Assembly (NCBI GenBank): GCA_029857875.1
Contig: JAOUGB010000147.1
Coordinates: 1-6,343 of the forward strand
Source: Desulfobacteraceae bacterium
GTDB lineage: Bacteria > Desulfobacterota > Desulfobacteria > Desulfobacterales > UBA11574
DNA: 6,343 nt
Direction of reading: 5' to 3'
A model generated the notes under the pieces. The model saw only the letters and a list, made by a program, of their open reading frames with translations. It did no database searches and was not told the DNA's origin. The position numbers were made by a program, and so were the translations under genes. This document shows positions 1 to 5,939 of this stretch, piece after piece. Position 1 is the first letter of the stretch, and the number at the start of each line of letters is the position of its first letter.

Positions 1-243
1 ATATTCTGTTTCGTATGGTGATATCTCCAACATATGCCATTTGGTCGAATTTACATTCACTACCATATATTTTAAATCTGACAATGGCTTTCAGGGGTTG
101 TGATATCGACAACTGTTAAGCCCTTCCAAAATAACTAACGGTTAAATCCGCTAAGGACATTTTTTTCGGTATTATAATTATAAAATGGAGTCTTTTTTAT
201 ATCAAATTGGAATTTTTAAATACGAAATTGTTCATTGAACTGA
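1..243. other. Left-edge non-coding or undetermined region
   Basis: No gene can be supported here. Two plus-strand frames are open from the window edge, to stops at about 104-106 and 118-120. A minus-strand frame with a possible ATG at 66-64 is open to the edge. All are under 40 codons, lack a convincing ribosome site and are unrecognised, so the tail or head of a neighbouring gene remains possible. From about 120 onward the sequence is very AT-rich. A perfect TATAAT lies at 173-178, but no good -35 box sits at the right distance, so it is only a weak promoter candidate for the gene at 244. A short dyad GTTGT/ACAAC lies around 97-113 and is centred near a GATATC. Confidence 0.4.
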
Positions 244-1839
244 ATGAAGAGCAAGGGAATGCACAGAGATATTGTTACCAGTGAAAATTATTTGTTAAAC
301 TCATGTATGGATTTTTCCGCCACCTATATGGCGGTTTCCATGCTTGAACATGATCTGATCAAAAATGCCTCTTTAGCATCATCGAAGACGGTTAGTGCTT
401 TGTATAATGTTATCATAAAAAGAGTTCACTCTTCCCAGAGACAATCCTATTTTTTATACAGAAAAGCGGCCAACACCCTCTCGTTTCTTGCGTCCGTCTG
501 CGAAGATCCGGGTCTGGTAACAGAATCTATAAAGCGTCTTAAACATATTGTTGCTGATTCCGTCGGACCTTCACATCGGGCGGCAGCTGAGGCATTAGGC
601 TCACTTCCTCTGAAAATAAAAGGGCCGTCTTTAAAGGAACAGAGCATAAATAAGGTTACTTCGATCCGCTGGGATGATTTATGTAGTAAAACAGGTTTAA
701 ATGAAGACTGCGATATGAAATGTATCGGCCGGAGTCTTGTGTTCTCCATAGCGAGTGATTTTTTGTTTGTAATAAAGTTATCAAGATCGGATTCTGAGAG
801 TACAGCGTTGAATCGTGAGGCATTATGGATGGAGTATTTGCAGTCGGTTAAGAACGAATTTACGATAAAATTTGATATACCGACACCGCTTAGGTTTGGG
901 GAAGCGCATTTATTCAGGCTTACAGATTTTCCGGATAAGCTGAAAAAGAAAATGATTATAAGTATGAATTCCGCCATAGGGTTTATGGTCCATCCCGACT
1001 ATTTTGTTTATCCGAATCCTCTTCTTGATGAAGAAAGAGTTGATTGGAAAAGTTTTATGGAGGTTATGAGGCGAAACGCTTGGCTTCTGGGAAGGCTTGC
1101 CTCTATGGGTATCGTTCACACAGCTCCGGTACCTCTTTTTCACAACCGTGTACAACGGCACAGGCGGCGCGATGAAGGATATTATGAATGGCCGAGAGGA
1201 GGAAGGCTGGATAGATGGCTAATGTCATGCCGTTATCCTAATTTGGGGAAATCGGGTGTCAGAGATTTTGAGCACCTTGAGGCTGTTTCTGGATCTTCTC
1301 TCAGGTATTATAGGCTTATCGGGAATCATTTTATGAGCATTATTCTTATATGTGCAAGTTATTTTCGCAACCATCATCCTGAACGGACAGGTTTTGATAA
1401 AAAGGGATATCCCATAGATGTACGTAATCTTTTCTGTCCTGATTTAATGCAAGAGTTGATAGAGGCTTCGTTTAACTCCTATTATGAAGGATTCACAGGA
1501 AGAAAAATAGATGATCGTCTGCCGGTTGATTTTGATAATTTTGTTTTGCGTTCCATTGATGAATTCGGAGTCGATCAATACATGGAAGAAATTTTCAGAG
1601 CGACCGATCAACAGGAAATGAGCGATGATGAATTCAATGAATTTTTGTTAGAGCGCGGGTTTACCGGGGACAACATAAATGGCCTATCAAAAGGTCTGGA
1701 AGATATAACAATTATGACAGGTCCACATCTGGGAGGATTTAATCAAAGAATTTCTTTGCCGGAACTTATTCACTTTACAGGAACTGCCGCTTCCTATTGT
1801 ATATGTGATCGGTATAAAGTTGATCAAAACCTTGAATGA
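244..1839 (+). CDS. SidJ-related pseudokinase (putative protein glutamylase-like fold)
   Basis: A 531-residue soluble protein with no signal peptide or clear membrane segment. Residues ~30-125 look like HEAT/armadillo-type helical repeats, for example AAAEALGSLP near 113-122. A degenerate kinase-like core follows. K178 in FVIKLS fits the beta-3 lysine, and E192 in NREALWMEYL fits the helix-C glutamate. A striking conserved-looking block at 290-326 contains H292, PLFHNR, RHRRR, YYEWPRGGR and W325. Then come Y331-x-N333 and D341 in RDFE, in place of the HRD and DFG motifs. The R321/Y331/N333/D341 spacing matches that of SidJ R522/Y532/N534/D542 as I remember the numbering. SidJ is a Legionella effector whose pseudokinase fold AMPylates and polyglutamylates SidE ligases with calmodulin. 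I see no IQ (calmodulin-binding) motif here, and substrate and activity are unknown. The start is uncertain: ATG 244 has no clear Shine-Dalgarno, and ATG 259, behind a purine-rich AAGAG, is an alternative. The TGA stop overlaps the end of a miniature mobile element, so the C-terminus may be altered. Confidence 0.6.
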   Translation: MKSKGMHRDIVTSENYLLNSCMDFSATYMAVSMLEHDLIKNASLASSKTVSALYNVIIKRVHSSQRQSYFLYRKAANTLSFLASVCEDPGLVTESIKRLKHIVADSVGPSHRAAAEALGSLPLKIKGPSLKEQSINKVTSIRWDDLCSKTGLNEDCDMKCIGRSLVFSIASDFLFVIKLSRSDSESTALNREALWMEYLQSVKNEFTIKFDIPTPLRFGEAHLFRLTDFPDKLKKKMIISMNSAIGFMVHPDYFVYPNPLLDEERVDWKSFMEVMRRNAWLLGRLASMGIVHTAPVPLFHNRVQRHRRRDEGYYEWPRGGRLDRWLMSCRYPNLGKSGVRDFEHLEAVSGSSLRYYRLIGNHFMSIILICASYFRNHHPERTGFDKKGYPIDVRNLFCPDLMQELIEASFNSYYEGFTGRKIDDRLPVDFDNFVLRSIDEFGVDQYMEEIFRATDQQEMSDDEFNEFLLERGFTGDNINGLSKGLEDITIMTGPHLGGFNQRISLPELIHFTGTAASYCICDRYKVDQNLE

Positions 1840-1882
1840 GACCTTTGCAAAACCCCCCCCCTTTTAGTCCAATTTCTGCGCC

Positions 1883-1924
1883 TGCCCCGTGGAATGCGGA
1901 GCCTATTCCTCTGGGGTCAGGCTC
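1883..1924. repeat. REP-like palindromic unit with two competing hairpins
   Basis: GGAAT (1891-1895) pairs with ATTCC (1905-1909), and outside it CCCC (1885-1888) pairs with GGGG (1913-1916) across a small internal loop. A mutually exclusive stem, GAGCCT (1899-1904) with AGGCTC (1919-1924), is also perfect. The CTGGGGTCAGGCTC segment resembles REP sequences often found near IS200-like REP-associated tyrosine transposases. That resemblance is from memory, and no such transposase is in the window. No T-run follows, so it is not a classical terminator. Confidence 0.5.
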
Positions 1925-1971
1925 AAATTTTAATCCTCAAAATACGAAATGTATTCCTGTGGTTAAAATTT
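1925..1971. repeat. Nested AT-rich hairpin inside the miniature element
   Basis: AAATTTTAA (1925-1933) is the exact reverse complement of TTAAAATTT (1963-1971). Between them lies a second small hairpin, AATAC (1941-1945) pairing with GTATT (1951-1955) around GAAAT. With the GC-rich palindrome just to its left, the interior of the miniature element is mostly self-complementary. Confidence 0.5.
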
Positions 1972-2022
1972 TCGCCTTCCTTGAACTTAAACAAAAATGA
2001 GGATTTTTCAAAGGTCTCTGAA

Positions 2023-2130
2023 CAATTTGAAAAACAAAACAAATTCATTGTGATATCGAAAACGAAACCTGTTCTTATTTGTTCATCAAATCTTCGATCT
2101 CTTCAGCTTCGATGGGAATGTTTTCCATGA
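2023..2130 (+). pseudogene. Possible displaced 3' end of the SidJ-like gene
   Basis: This is an open stretch in the same frame as the upstream gene. Removing the element plus one TGAA copy (1837-2022, 186 bp = 62 codons) joins the gene to it without a shift, giving ...DQNLE-QFEKQNKFIV... and ending at TGA 2128-2130. Under this reading the pre-insertion protein was 35 residues longer. The weakness is that its last ~55 bp overlap the convergent aminopeptidase gene, where coding is clearly on the other strand. It may therefore be ordinary intergenic sequence that happens to be open. Confidence 0.25.
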
Positions 2131-3364
2131 GATCAACAGGGCCGTCTTTGGTGATCAGAATGTCGTTTTCCAGTCGGATACCGATCCCTTCTGCTTTAAT
2201 GTAAATTCCCGGTTCGCAGGTTAACACCATGCCCTCTTCGAATTTTCGGTATTTACTCCCAACGTCGTGTACGTCCAGACCCAAATGATGAGATGCGCTG
2301 TGCATGAAATATTGTTTATAAAGAGGATCGTCCGGGTTCTGGTTTTCAACTGCCTTGGCATCCAACAAACCCAGTTCGATCAACTCTTTTTCCATAATGA
2401 CGCCAATGTCTTTATTGTAAGTTTCAAAGGTATTGCCCGTTGTGAGCATTTGAATGGCTGCCTTTTGGACGCGAAGCACCGCGTTGTAGATCTCTTTTTG
2501 ACGCGGGGTGAATTTGCCATTCACCGGGATTGTTCGCGTCAAGTCCGAGGCATAGTTGGCATATTCAGCGCCAAAATCCATCAGCACGAGATCGCCATCC
2601 TTACATTGGCGGCTGTTTTTGACATAATGCAAAATGCATGCATTGGCCCCTGAAGCAACGATAGGCGAATATGCAGGCCCCCGTGATCGATTGGTTATAA
2701 ATTCATGGTAAATTTCCGCTTCGATCTCGAATTCCCATATCCCGGGCCGGATAAAGCCAAGCAATCGCAAAAAGGCTTTTTCGGTAGTGTTGCAGGCCTG
2801 TTTGATCAATTCCACTTCTATCTTGGATTTGATGGGCCGAATGTGGTGCATAATGGGCGACGATCTTTCGTATTTATGCAAAGGATAATTTTTTTTACAC
2901 CATTTTAAAAAACGAGTGTCTCTGGTTTCAACGAAAACGTCGGCCCGTATGTGTTCATTGGAATTCAGATAAATCCGGTCAGCCTCAAAAACCAAACTTC
3001 TGAAAATTTTTTCGAATTCGCGGGTCCAGTAAACCGTCTTAATTCCGGATATCTTCGACGCTTCTTCTTTCGAATATTTCGGTCCTTCCCATAGGGCAAT
3101 TTCTTCGTTGGTTTCTTTAATAAACAGGATTTCTCTGTACTTTTCTTCTCTGGCATCCGGAAAAATTACAAGAATACTCTCTTGCTCATCAATTCCGCTT
3201 AAGTAAAAAAGATCTGTGTTTTGAATAAAAGATCGGACGCCGTCGGCACTCGTCGGCATCACATCATTTGAATTCAGCACGGCAATGGCATTGGCTTTGA
3301 GCCCGGCGGCAAACCTTTGTCGGTTCTGGATAAACAGGCTGCTGTCAATGGGTAAATATTTCAT
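2075..3364 (-). CDS. pepP: Xaa-Pro aminopeptidase (aminopeptidase P, M24B family)
   Basis: A cytosolic dinuclear-metal peptidase that removes an N-terminal residue preceding proline. Its 429 residues are close to E. coli PepP length. Residues ~1-135 form the AMP_N-type domain (DLFYLSGIDEQESILVIFPD at 51-70), and a pita-bread catalytic domain runs from ~175. All five expected metal ligands are visible: D263 in MDFGAE, D274 in ASDLTRT, H359 in SHHLGLDVHD, E384 in TCEPGIYI and E399 in GIRLEND. H355 and H366 fit the additional active-site histidines. The ATG at 3364 is preceded on the minus strand by AGGG about 8 bases upstream. The gene is monocistronic here, divergent from the operon at 3597 and convergent with the SidJ-like gene. 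No clear terminator follows its stop. The M24B assignment is firm; a narrower substrate preference cannot be read from the sequence. Confidence 0.95.
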   Translation of the reverse strand: MKYLPIDSSLFIQNRQRFAAGLKANAIAVLNSNDVMPTSADGVRSFIQNTDLFYLSGIDEQESILVIFPDAREEKYREILFIKETNEEIALWEGPKYSKEEASKISGIKTVYWTREFEKIFRSLVFEADRIYLNSNEHIRADVFVETRDTRFLKWCKKNYPLHKYERSSPIMHHIRPIKSKIEVELIKQACNTTEKAFLRLLGFIRPGIWEFEIEAEIYHEFITNRSRGPAYSPIVASGANACILHYVKNSRQCKDGDLVLMDFGAEYANYASDLTRTIPVNGKFTPRQKEIYNAVLRVQKAAIQMLTTGNTFETYNKDIGVIMEKELIELGLLDAKAVENQNPDDPLYKQYFMHSASHHLGLDVHDVGSKYRKFEEGMVLTCEPGIYIKAEGIGIRLENDILITKDGPVDLMENIPIEAEEIEDLMNK

Positions 3365-3458
3365 GAGATTTTCCCTACTTTATTAAATATTGACGCTATT
3401 AGATAAAAGTCCTGTTAGGCGTTCATTAAATATAATGCAGTCATTTTAGTGCAAAGCC

Positions 3459-3478
3459 ACCATATCAATAAATATGGT
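3459..3478. repeat. Palindrome in divergent promoter region (ACCATAT/ATATGGT)
   Basis: A perfect 7-bp inverted repeat, 3459-3465 and 3472-3478, surrounds CAATAA. It lies between the aminopeptidase start at 3364 and the plus-strand promoter at 3515-3542, about 40 bp upstream of that -35 box. It could be an operator or a small hairpin. It contains the 12-mer CATATCAATAAA (3461-3472), which recurs in the promoter region upstream of the YqeY-like gene. Confidence 0.35.
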
Positions 3479-3514
3479 TGTATGGCAAATATAAAAACCG
3501 CACCCGAAAAAGCA

Positions 3515-3542
3515 TTGTTAATTTAAGCAAAGCTGGTATAAA
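3515..3542 (+). promoter_or_regulatory. Sigma70-type extended -10 promoter for the 3597-4521 operon
   Basis: The -35 is TTGTTA (3515-3520), the spacer is 16 bp and the -10 is TATAAA (3537-3542). The -10 is preceded by TGG, an extended -10 TGn. The predicted start near 3549 leaves a leader of roughly 48 bases before ATG 3597. A second perfect TATAAT lies at 3431-3436 but lacks a good -35. The rest of the 232-bp intergenic region shows only the palindrome at 3459-3478. Confidence 0.5.
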
Positions 3543-3583
3543 AAGTAAAAATCTGAAAACGGTTTAACGCTAAACGTGAAAAA

Positions 3584-3589
3584 AGAGGG
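3584..3589 (+). promoter_or_regulatory. Ribosome binding site AGAGGG deciding the start at 3597
   Basis: AGAGGG ends 7 bases before ATG 3597, an ideal Shine-Dalgarno spacing. An in-frame GTG at 3576 lies upstream of this site and has no ribosome site of its own. The ATG is therefore preferred, which removes seven residues from the longest possible protein. Confidence 0.7.
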
Positions 3590-3596
3590 TTTGTAC

Positions 3597-4004
3597 ATGA
3601 AAGAGAAACTCATAAAAACTCTGGATCTTGAAAACGGATTGCAATTGAATTTATATGATGCATCGAGAAAACTGGTGGGCGATCGGTGGCTGGTTTCTCT
3701 GATCGTCCGAATGGATGTTCCGGTGACGGAAGCATTGAAAAAAAACAGCCGGGAGTCCATGGAAAATATCGATGAAATAAAGGATATGCTTGGGGACAGC
3801 GTGCTGTTTGAGAAGAAAAGAGAAAAAATTTTTGTGGGTACAGCCGAAAAAGAAACGGTGTTTAAAGAACTATGCGATATGTTCTTGAACAGCTCGCTGA
3901 ATTACTTATCGAAAAAAGCCTTCCCTAAACAATACATACTAAAAACGTACAAAGATGAGATGAAGAAGAAGTCATTGTTAAATGCGAGTAAGAATATAGG
4001 ATAA
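3597..4004 (+). CDS. Conserved-looking hypothetical protein, 135 aa
   Basis: A small soluble protein that I cannot assign to a function. It opens with a strand-rich segment ([20 protein letters not shown] at ~10-29, then [13 protein letters not shown]) and continues into charged helices. The C-terminal third is lysine-rich ([22 protein letters not shown]). It has no signal peptide, membrane helix or metal-binding cysteine cluster. The [15 protein letters not shown] pattern is reminiscent of small uncharacterised proteins of sulfate reducers, but that is only an impression. It is the first gene of a two-gene operon. Its stop lies 4 bases before the NUDIX start, and the NUDIX ribosome site lies inside its last codons, so the two are probably translationally coupled. 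A role linked to the NUDIX enzyme is an inference from this arrangement. Confidence 0.8.
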   Translation: MKEKLIKTLDLENGLQLNLYDASRKLVGDRWLVSLIVRMDVPVTEALKKNSRESMENIDEIKDMLGDSVLFEKKREKIFVGTAEKETVFKELCDMFLNSSLNYLSKKAFPKQYILKTYKDEMKKKSLLNASKNIG

Positions 4005-4008
4005 CATA

Positions 4009-4521
4009 ATGAAATTTCAATTTTGTCCCTTTTGTGGAGACCGGTTGCAACCCACAAAGAACCGTCGTCGGAAAAGAATGTATTGCCATGGATGTCAATG
4101 GACACATTATAAAAATCCAACTGTCGGCGTAGCGGTTATTATATTAAAAAATAACGAACTGCTTTTGGTGAAACGGAACGGTTCTTACGAGGGGATGTGG
4201 TGCATTCCCTGTGGACATGTTGAGTACGATGAAGATGTTCGGGTGTCGGCTCGGCGTGAGTTCAAAGAAGAAACGGGGCTGGATGTGGAGATCGGGCCTG
4301 TTTTTGCCGTTCATTCGAATTTCCACGACCTGGAACATCAGACTGTGGGGATATGGTTTATGGGAACACGTTTCGGCGGCAGACTAAAGGCCGGATCCGA
4401 TGCCAGTGAAGCAAAATATTTTCCGTTGGATGATTTGCCGCAAGAAATGGCGTTTCCAACAGATCTTCTAGTTTGCGAAAAACTCAAATCTGCATTATCG
4501 GGAATTCGCCACTACCCGTGA
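4009..4521 (+). CDS. NUDIX hydrolase with N-terminal zinc ribbon
   Basis: A cytosolic Mg-dependent pyrophosphohydrolase that cleaves a nucleoside diphosphate linked to another moiety. A four-cysteine zinc ribbon occupies ~1-32 (C6 and C9 in CPFCG, C26 and C29 in CHGC). The NUDIX fold starts at ~38 (PTVGVAVII). The NUDIX box is perfect: G69, E75, R83, E84, E87, E88, G90 and L91 fit GX5EX7REUXEEXGU. The overall plan resembles NADH pyrophosphatase-like or ADP-ribose pyrophosphatase-like zinc-ribbon NUDIX proteins. The SQPWPFPxS signature of true NudC is absent, so the substrate is not determined. AGGA at 3998-4001 sits 7 bases before the ATG, inside the end of the upstream gene. The 3' end overlaps the convergent M23 gene by 27 bp, leaving no room for a terminator between them. 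Confidence 0.92.
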   Translation: MKFQFCPFCGDRLQPTKNRRRKRMYCHGCQWTHYKNPTVGVAVIILKNNELLLVKRNGSYEGMWCIPCGHVEYDEDVRVSARREFKEETGLDVEIGPVFAVHSNFHDLEHQTVGIWFMGTRFGGRLKAGSDASEAKYFPLDDLPQEMAFPTDLLVCEKLKSALSGIRHYP

Positions 4522-5763
4522 TATGCTCAGCGCATCGAGTTGCTGCTTTAGCCCCGCCATTTTCTGATTAAAGTTTTGGAGGTCATCTTTTTTGACAGGT
4601 CCAACCGATGGAATATCTTCTTTAAAAGGGTTGATCTGCCTGCCGTTTTTCCAGAATCTATAGCAAAGGTGAGGCCCGGTGGCCAATCCGGTGGACCCCA
4701 CATAACCGATGATGTCTCTTTGTTTCACTTTTACTCGCGGCTTGATTCCACGCGCGATTCTGGACATATGAAGGTATTGGGTCGTATAGATCCCGTTATG
4801 TTTTATTTTGACATACCTGCCATTATTTGAATCGTAACCGGTCCTTACAACAACGCCATCACCGGTACTCATGATTGGCGTGCCGGTTTTGGCAGCGTAA
4901 TCAATACCAAAGTGAGATTTATATTTTTTTAAAATCGGATGGAATCTTCTTTTAGAATAGCCTGAAGTAATCCTTGAAAATTTTATGGGTGACTTGAGAA
5001 ATGCTTTTTGAAGACTGTTTCCGTGTTCATCAAAATAACTCTCATGATCATCCTGTTCAAAATAAAAGGCATAATAAAACCTGTCCTTGTGATAAAACCT
5101 GGCGGCTTTTACCCTTCCAAGCCCGATGGGTTTTCCCTTAAAGAATTTCTTTTCAAAAATCGCCTGAAACCTATCTCCCTTTTGAAGATGATGAAAATCA
5201 ATGGTCCATGCGTAAATTTCAGAAAGTTTGACGGCAAGTTCAGGATCGATCTCTTTTTCCGTCAGGGTTTCCCATAACGACGATTCAATTGATTCTGAAA
5301 CGGTTTCTGTTTCAATACATACCGGTTTTTTCTCTAAAGAAGTAGTTATCGGATCTTCGAGTTTGAAGACCACGTAATCCACAGGGTTTATTTCGTACAC
5401 AAAATAACGCACCTTTTTATTAGAGTCCATGGAGCTGATAATACAAAATCGATTGCCGGCCTGCATCTTTCGCACATCAAATATGGCTCTGGATGAAAGC
5501 GCCACATTATGAATTACATCGTTGGGAACGTTAAACTTCGATAAGATATCCGACAGATTCTGATGGGGTTGAACGGTGTCTTTGATAAGGAGCAGATCTT
5601 CACAGTCGATACCGTATTCAAGGAGCTGCTTTTTTAAGATGGGTGGGTTTTTGGGAACAGGTGCTTGGGTCTGCTCCTCGACATCCGAACATGCAAATGC
5701 GAAAAAAAACAAAATGAGCAGCGCTGTTGAGATTTTTCGATTGAATTTTTTGTATACAGTCAC
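4495..5763 (-). CDS. M23 family peptidoglycan metalloendopeptidase, probable lipoprotein
   Basis: A periplasmic LytM/MepM-like enzyme that cuts peptide cross-links in peptidoglycan for cell-wall growth or division. Its 422 residues begin with a basic n-region (KKFNRK), a hydrophobic core at ~11-24 and FAFAC25-S, an imperfect lipobox that suggests outer-membrane anchoring. A LysM/OapA-like segment follows at ~61-110, then a Csd3-type second domain at ~155-250. The M23 domain spans ~265-380. Visible active-site residues are H284 and D288 (HFGID), H332 (YLHMS) and H365 in GPHLCYRF. The usual HxH is HxC here, so C367 stands in the place of a zinc histidine. A coiled tail ([17 protein letters not shown]) closes the protein. 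The start is GTG 5763; an in-frame stop lies just upstream, and no Shine-Dalgarno is visible. It overlaps the NUDIX gene 3' end by 27 bp. Confidence 0.9.
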   Translation of the reverse strand: MTVYKKFNRKISTALLILFFFAFACSDVEEQTQAPVPKNPPILKKQLLEYGIDCEDLLLIKDTVQPHQNLSDILSKFNVPNDVIHNVALSSRAIFDVRKMQAGNRFCIISSMDSNKKVRYFVYEINPVDYVVFKLEDPITTSLEKKPVCIETETVSESIESSLWETLTEKEIDPELAVKLSEIYAWTIDFHHLQKGDRFQAIFEKKFFKGKPIGLGRVKAARFYHKDRFYYAFYFEQDDHESYFDEHGNSLQKAFLKSPIKFSRITSGYSKRRFHPILKKYKSHFGIDYAAKTGTPIMSTGDGVVVRTGYDSNNGRYVKIKHNGIYTTQYLHMSRIARGIKPRVKVKQRDIIGYVGSTGLATGPHLCYRFWKNGRQINPFKEDIPSVGPVKKDDLQNFNQKMAGLKQQLDALSISRVVANSR

Positions 5764-5772
5764 GGGCTTTTT

Positions 5773-5800
5773 AGAATATTTTCAGATCGTGTTATGTCAT
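5773..5800 (-). promoter_or_regulatory. Weak candidate promoter for the M23 gene
   Basis: On the minus strand, ATGACA (5800-5795) and TATTCT (5778-5773) lie 16 bp apart. The -10 ends only 9 bases before the GTG start, which would give an almost leaderless mRNA. This agrees with the absence of a Shine-Dalgarno, but both boxes deviate from consensus. Confidence 0.25.
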
Positions 5801-5851
5801 GAATGTTAAAGTTGAAGAGATCGTAAAAGACTTTTGTCCGTTAATCAATAC

Positions 5852-5876
5852 TTTATTGACACCACATATCAATAAA
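5852..5876. promoter_or_regulatory. Operator-like dyad TTTATTGA-N9-TCAATAAA over the promoter
   Basis: Perfect 8-bp inverted arms (5852-5859 and 5869-5876) are separated by CACCACATA, with half-site centres 17 bp apart. The left arm overlaps the -35 box and the right arm ends one base before the -10 of the promoter at 5856-5883. A dimeric regulator bound here would block RNA polymerase. The half-site TCAATAAA also occurs at 3465-3472 in the other divergent region. Confidence 0.4.
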
Positions 5877-5883
5877 CGATAAT
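5856..5883 (+). promoter_or_regulatory. Strong sigma70-type promoter for the YqeY-like gene
   Basis: A consensus -35 TTGACA (5856-5861), a 16-bp spacer and GATAAT (5878-5883, five of six matches) are present. Predicted transcription starts near 5890 and leaves an AT-rich leader of about 50 bases. Nothing else in 5764-5939 looks like a gene. Confidence 0.65.
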
Positions 5884-5939
5884 ATTTTAACTGTTTCTTT
5901 TTTGACTTTAAAATTAATTAAAAAATAAAAAGGTGAAAA

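Larger units (their letters stand above)
1838..2018. mobile_element. MITE-like miniature inverted-repeat element, 181 bp
   Basis: The left end 1838-1852 (GAGACCTTTGCAAAA) and the right end 2004-2018 (TTTTTCAAAGGTCTC) are inverted repeats matching at 14 of 15 positions. Nothing between them encodes a transposase, so this fits a non-autonomous miniature element or a collapsed IS. A direct repeat TGAA lies at 1833-1836 and 2019-2022 and may be a 4-bp target duplication. If so, the element is 1837-2018 with one unpaired outer T on the left, and the exact edge is ambiguous. The ends resemble terminal repeats I associate with IS5- or IS1182-like elements, but that family assignment is from memory. 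A run of nine C follows the left repeat (1853-1861). The interior holds two palindromic units. Insertion appears to have supplied the stop codon of the upstream gene. Confidence 0.65.

Noticed and set aside
98..109. 12-mer TTGTGATATCGA repeated at 2048-2059
   Set aside because: A single 12-mer match without flanking similarity is expected by chance in a window of this size.
447..1161. Two minus-strand open frames opposite the SidJ-like gene
   Set aside because: They lie wholly within a longer coding frame, and their translations show no domain or plausible composition.
1883..1924. Rho-independent terminator for the SidJ-like gene
   Set aside because: The stems are interrupted and no T-run follows on either strand.
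1894..2130. 78-codon plus-strand open frame as an independent gene
   Set aside because: It starts inside the miniature element, has no ribosome site, and ends across the convergent aminopeptidase gene. It is better read as element sequence plus a possible leftover 3' end.
3576..3596. GTG 3576 as the start of the 135-aa protein
   Set aside because: ATG 3597 has an ideal AGAGGG site that lies downstream of the GTG, and the GTG has none.
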